Below, piece by piece: positions 8,219 through 12,908 of a stretch of 12,908 nt of DNA. Under the pieces are notes generated by a model, which made no database searches, was not told where the DNA came from, and was given only the letters and a program-made list of their open reading frames with translations. The position numbers and the translations under genes are program-made. Each line of letters starts with the position of its first letter. Position 1 is the stretch's first letter. This DNA comes from Thermoplasmata archaeon (GTDB taxonomy: Archaea; Thermoplasmatota; Thermoplasmata; Thermoplasmatales; Thermoplasmataceae). The DNA is taken from assembly GCA_021797025.1 (NCBI GenBank), contig JAKAAK010000063.1, positions 1 to 12,908 of the forward strand, given 5' to 3'.

Positions 8219-8957
8219 ATATATTGAAGGATTTTTATCTGCAATTTCGTTTTTTACCTTAATCCCTATCAGGGGAAAACATGAAATCAGTAAAAATACA
8301 ATGTTTTTCTTTACCATTACCGGACTTATTACCGGATTAATCTCCGGTATACCATATCTTCTTTTAAGACCCTACAGCCCGATTATTGCCTCGGCCTCTG
8401 CAATTTCTATTCTCGTCATTATTTATGGATTCAATCATTTCGATGCCGTTATGGATTTCGGTGACTCTTTTATGGTAAGGGGCACAGATGCCAAACAGAG
8501 GGTAATAAAGGATAAATATACAGGATCTGGAGGAATCGCCATGGTTTTCATTATTTATGTACCAGCAATCGCATTTCTGACATTCTTCAGTCCCTTATCC
8601 GGATTCATGGTTATAATATCCGGTGAAATGGTATCAAAGTATGCAACGCTTATTTCTATGTACGCTTCAAAGCCATTCGGGGAGGGAATCGGAAGCATGT
8701 TTATGTCTATGGTCGGGCCCGGTTCCTTGTGGATAAATTTAATCCCTTTAATTTTAATAGCATTATTCAACCTGTACAATATAGCCATAGCTTCTGGCGT
8801 AATCATTATGGCATATGCAATAAAAACAGGCATGAATAAACAGTATAACGGGCTGAATGGAGATTTGATCGGCAGCATCGGAGAAATTTCAAGGATGCTA
8901 TTCTACCTGGTGGCATTTATATTTTTTATACTTCAAATGAATTTATTTCTTCTTTAA
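8211..8957 (+). CDS. cobS: Adenosylcobinamide-GDP ribazoletransferase
   Basis: This membrane enzyme joins adenosylcobinamide-GDP to alpha-ribazole (or its phosphate) to make adenosylcobalamin or its 5'-phosphate, the final nucleotide-loop step of B12 synthesis and salvage. The 248 residues match the family length. Several hydrophobic spans are visible (about 31-52, 58-75, 110-127, 131-150, 172-205 and 230-247). The acidic motif FNHFDAVMDFGDSF carries Asp78, Asp82 and Asp85, equivalent to the HLDGLxDxxDG motif, and NGLNGDLIGSIGE (213-225) matches the C-terminal conserved block. No other cobalamin gene is in the window, so it stands apart from its pathway. Its 3' end overlaps the convergent gene at 8943-9323 by 15 nt. 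Confidence 0.92.
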   Translation: MNRYIEGFLSAISFFTLIPIRGKHEISKNTMFFFTITGLITGLISGIPYLLLRPYSPIIASASAISILVIIYGFNHFDAVMDFGDSFMVRGTDAKQRVIKDKYTGSGGIAMVFIIYVPAIAFLTFFSPLSGFMVIISGEMVSKYATLISMYASKPFGEGIGSMFMSMVGPGSLWINLIPLILIALFNLYNIAIASGVIIMAYAIKTGMNKQYNGLNGDLIGSIGEISRMLFYLVAFIFFILQMNLFLL

Positions 8958-9323
8958 TTTTATTGATAGGAGCTTGTCATATTCCAATGAGTACTTGATT
9001 TTCTTGTTTCTAATCTCATGTGCCACTTTTTCTGTGAGTTCCTCTATCTCTTCCGATATGATATTTCTATATATGGTCAGTTCTTTCTTATCCTGGGGAA
9101 AAATCATTTTAAATCTTGTATTCTCCCTCCTGTACCCGAATGGTTTTCTATTTTTCCTTATTTCTTCCATATTGAGTTCAAGCAATATATCATCATACTG
9201 TTTTTCTTCAACATTGAGCTTCGATTCGCTTTCCACGATTTCCCATATATCCGGAAAATACTTTTCAAGGTCTTTCCACTGGAAATTATCCTCAAATATG
9301 ATGTGCCCGCTGTAATTCTTCAC
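8943..9323 (-). CDS. Hypothetical charged protein, 126 aa
   Basis: I do not recognise this protein. It is rich in Lys, Glu and Ile, has no membrane span, signal peptide or cysteines, and ends in a basic tail (KLLSIKLKKK). The middle, KNRKPFGYRRENTRFKMIFPQ (52-72, abridged here by its key basic and aromatic residues), could bind nucleic acid, but this is a guess. Residues from about 85 to 115 look helical. The start is GTG at 9323. A TATA-like TGTATAAT lies about 20-25 bases upstream on the minus strand at 9341-9349, which fits a leaderless message. The gene converges on cobS with a 15-nt overlap. The plus-strand frames over the same bases give Ser/Phe-rich products and look like shadows. Confidence 0.6.
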   Translation of the reverse strand: MKNYSGHIIFEDNFQWKDLEKYFPDIWEIVESESKLNVEEKQYDDILLELNMEEIRKNRKPFGYRRENTRFKMIFPQDKKELTIYRNIISEEIEELTEKVAHEIRNKKIKYSLEYDKLLSIKLKKK

Positions 9324-9404
9324 AAATGCTGATATATAGATTATACATTAAGTTTTTCTTTGCTCTTAGAAATTATTATATTTTATTGAGTGATAAGGTA
9401 TAGA

Positions 9405-11580
<2,176 letters not shown>

Positions 11581-11601
11581 GATCGATTAATAACTTAAAT
11601 G

Positions 11602-11610
11602 TATAAATAA
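11602..11610 (-). promoter_or_regulatory. Putative TATA box of the SufR-like gene
   Basis: On the minus strand TTATTTATA lies about 26 bases before the ATG at 11580, the spacing of a leaderless archaeal promoter. The large dyad at 11620-11644 lies just upstream of it. Confidence 0.45.
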
Positions 11611-11619
11611 ATATCTATT

Positions 11620-11644
11620 TTAATTTATAAAGTTTATAAATTAA
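11620..11644. promoter_or_regulatory. Perfect 12-bp dyad, candidate operator
   Basis: TTAATTTATAAA (11620-11631), one G, then TTTATAAATTAA (11633-11644) form a perfect inverted repeat. It sits midway in the 97-bp divergent region, between the two presumed TATA boxes. Two copies of AATATCTAT (11610-11618 and 11643-11651) flank it, 33 bases apart. Position and symmetry suit a dimeric winged-helix repressor acting on both genes; the neighbouring SufR-like protein is the obvious candidate. Binding is inferred, not shown. Confidence 0.6.
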
Positions 11645-11648
11645 TATC

Positions 11649-11656
11649 TATATATA
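11649..11656 (+). promoter_or_regulatory. Putative TATA box of the interrupted gene
   Basis: TATATATA ends about 22 bases before the ATG at 11678, so its centre is about 26 bases upstream, as expected for a leaderless start. It overlaps the second AATATCTAT copy next to the dyad. Confidence 0.45.
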
Positions 11657-11677
11657 TTCTTAGCTACTAACAATATT

Positions 11678-11858
11678 ATGACACCTATAGATCCGAAAGA
11701 TATCTGGATAGAAAGACTAAACAGGAATGCAGAACTTGAAAAGTATATACTGGATGAATATAAAGGAGACATTTCTTTTCTGTTCAACAGGAAAGAACCT
11801 GAGCATAAACTCATGAATAAGTATATTCGTCTAAAGAAAGTTCTTTTATACATTACCG
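11678..11858 (+). pseudogene. Unknown gene, 5' part, interrupted by TnpB element
   Basis: About 60 native codons remain, from the ATG at 11678, beginning MTPIDPKDIWIERLNRNAEL and continuing through a charged helical stretch to KKVLLYIT. The frame then runs into the transposon right end and stays open there until 12088 by chance, giving a chimaeric tail that is not a real protein end. I do not recognise the family. The remnant is rich in charged residues with no membrane span. Its promoter, at 11649-11656, faces the SufR-like gene across a shared dyad, so it is probably regulated by that protein and may be linked to iron, Fe-S or redox physiology; this is inference from context. The rest of the gene should lie beyond the other end of the element, outside the window. 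Confidence 0.6.
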
Positions 11859-11866
11859 GTGACATC

Positions 11867-11888
11867 CTCCCCTCTCTAAAGATAGGAG
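11867..11888 (-). ncRNA. Right-end hairpin, likely 3' part of the omega RNA
   Basis: On the minus strand CTCCTATCT and AGAGGGGAG pair around a TTAG loop, with one G-U pair and one A-G mismatch. GGGAAGCTCC just upstream of it is a conserved-looking motif of TnpB right ends. In characterised elements the omega RNA is made from the tnpB 3' end and this right end, and the bases just outside the element act as guide. Here the guide would be the minus-strand copy of about 11839-11858. The 5' limit of the RNA is not visible. Confidence 0.6.
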
Positions 11889-12908
11889 CTTCCCGCTTCT
11901 ACAGAAAAGCTTGCCTTATCAGGTATAGTTTTCCCCTCCACGGGCATACATTCCCCACAGTCCGTTGGTATCTTTCTCTTCTTATGCCTTATCTTCTTGG
12001 GCTTTACTATAATAAAGTTATTGAATATCTTCTTGAACCCTGCATGGAGCACATTGATTGCAGCATTGTCATCCCTGTCTATAGATAAGCCACAATTAAT
12101 GCAATGGTACTCCCTGTCATCAAGGGTCTGTTCCCCTATTATACTGCCGCAATAAGAGCACATCTTGGATGTATTCTTGGGGTTTACCTTTACACAGTAT
12201 TTACCGGCCCTCTCAGCCTTGTACATAGTGTTTTCAATAAGTTCACCCCAGGATGCATCTGCTATGCTTTTAGCCATCTTATGGTTATTAAGCATATTCT
12301 CTATATTCAAATCCTCATATGCTATGAAGTTGTGATTGTTTACCAGAGTCCTGGATAGCTTCTGTGAGAAATCATTTCTCTGGTGGGATATATGAATATG
12401 CATGCCTGCAACCCTTACCCTCATTTCCCTTCTGTTCCTACTACCTTTCTGCTTTCTTGATAAGCTTCTCTGTGCCCTTTTCAATTTCTTTTTTGATTTC
12501 CTTAAGTATTTAGGCGGGTCTACCGGAGTGTTGTCTGTAGTAGCTATTAATTTTAGAAGGCCAACATCTATTCCTACCGGATTATATGGAAATTCAGAGC
12601 AGTTTATACTATTATTAATTGCTTCAACAATAAGTGTTACATAGTAGTTATCAGCTTTATCCTTCTTAATGGTTGCCTGCTTTATTTTTCCCTTTATTTC
12701 TCTATGCTGGAACATCCTTATTTTACCTATTTTGGAAAAGAATACATGGGTACTGTCCAGTATCCTGAATCCGGATTGAGGATATGTTATTGAACGGTAC
12801 TGATCCTTAGATTTGAACCTTGGAAATCCTGCCTTTATCTTCTTTCCATTCTTCTTCTCCCTTACTCTCCTGAAGAAGTTGCCATATGACTTGTCCAATC
12901 TGTCAGCC
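11876..12908 (-). CDS. tnpB: TnpB RNA-guided nuclease, 5'-truncated by window edge
   Basis: TnpB is the ancestor-like relative of Cas12 carried by IS605-type elements; with an omega RNA it cuts DNA next to a target-adjacent motif. The frame stays open to the window edge (residues ADRLDKSYGNFF), so a TTG at 12898 is not the start, and roughly 60-80 N-terminal residues are missing. The RuvC residues are all present: Asp in NPVGIDVG (codon at 12566-12568), Glu in YEDLNIENM (12314-12316), and the Asp cluster of DRDDNAAINV (about 12068-12079). The zinc finger is CSYCG then YHCINCG. The basic linker KSKKKLKRAQRSLSRKQKG is typical. Nothing suggests inactivation. The stop codon TAG at 11876-11878 lies in the loop of the right-end hairpin. 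Confidence 0.93.
   Translation of the reverse strand, partial: ADRLDKSYGNFFRRVREKKNGKKIKAGFPRFKSKDQYRSITYPQSGFRILDSTHVFFSKIGKIRMFQHREIKGKIKQATIKKDKADNYYVTLIVEAINNSINCSEFPYNPVGIDVGLLKLIATTDNTPVDPPKYLRKSKKKLKRAQRSLSRKQKGSRNRREMRVRVAGMHIHISHQRNDFSQKLSRTLVNNHNFIAYEDLNIENMLNNHKMAKSIADASWGELIENTMYKAERAGKYCVKVNPKNTSKMCSYCGSIIGEQTLDDREYHCINCGLSIDRDDNAAINVLHAGFKKIFNNFIIVKPKKIRHKKRKIPTDCGECMPVEGKTIPDKASFSVEAGSSYL

Larger units (their letters stand above)
11859..12908 (-). mobile_element. IS200/IS605-type element, right end to window edge
   Basis: The right end and most of tnpB of an IS605/IS1341-type element are present; the left end and any tnpA lie outside the window. The boundary is placed at about 11859-11863, where the minus strand reads GGAGGATGTCAC, an ending I recall from many TnpB elements. 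Such elements lack terminal inverted repeats and target duplications, so the exact base cannot be fixed here. The terminal hairpin at 11867-11888 supports the call. The element is inserted in the ORF starting at 11678, in opposite orientation to it. Confidence 0.85.

Noticed and set aside
7729..8244. A 171-residue open frame on the minus strand
   Set aside because: It is antisense to the carbonic anhydrase-like gene, whose zinc ligands and hexapeptide repeats are clear; the product is a Ser/Thr/Pro-rich shadow.
8974..9315. A 113-residue hydrophobic plus-strand frame
   Set aside because: Ser/Phe/Leu-rich shadow of the charged minus-strand gene. It lacks membrane-protein logic and a promoter, whereas the minus strand has a TATA-like site at the right distance.
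11678..12088. A 136-residue open frame on the plus strand
   Set aside because: Only about the first 60 codons are host sequence; the rest reads antisense through the TnpB right end and gene and is not a natural C-terminus.

Overview
The window looks like a chromosomal segment of an archaeon of the order Thermoplasmatales (Thermoplasma, Ferroplasma, Acidiplasma, Picrophilus and relatives). The grounds are a proteasome beta subunit very close to that of Thermoplasma acidophilum as I remember it, an archaeal KH/beta-CASP termination factor, split transketolase plus a short transaldolase, and an archaeal tRNA methylase fused to an HD domain. AGG/AGA arginine and ATA isoleucine codons are frequent. 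Many starts lie about 25-30 bases from a TATA-like box, as expected for leaderless transcripts. I cannot assign genus or species.

Layout. 2-2534 (+): 3' part of psmB (proteasome beta), then a complete aCPSF1/FttA termination ribonuclease. 2660-3110 (+): decayed APC-type amino acid permease with two frame changes and most of its middle missing. 3130-5578 (-): one operon, transketolase N subunit, transketolase C subunit, transaldolase, joined by 1-nt and 4-nt overlaps. It makes ribose-5-phosphate and erythrose-4-phosphate by the non-oxidative pentose phosphate route. 5808-7420 (-): sulfide:quinone-reductase-like flavoprotein overlapping a DUF1641 protein by ATGA. 7706-8957 (+): gamma-class carbonic anhydrase-like protein overlapping cobS by 8 nt. 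8943-9323 (-): unrecognised charged protein. 9405-10951 (+): wHTH regulator overlapping the Trm56-HD fusion by ATGA. 10942-11580 (-): SufR-like Fe-S sensing repressor, divergent from an unknown gene starting at 11678. That gene is cut after about 60 codons by an IS200/IS605-type element whose right end and tnpB fill 11859-12908 and run off the window.

Most genes are housekeeping and well explained. The parts most worth a second look are at the right end. The SufR-like repressor has three cysteines spaced C-X12-C-X27-C. A perfect 12-bp-arm dyad sits exactly between its promoter and that of the divergent gene. The target gene itself is interrupted by a TnpB element whose stop codon lies in the loop of its own terminal hairpin, and whose predicted omega-RNA guide would be read from the interrupted gene. 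The Trm56-HD fusion, which keeps all HD metal ligands, is the other notable point. I saw no tRNA, rRNA or CRISPR array, and nothing I would confidently call a wholly new system.
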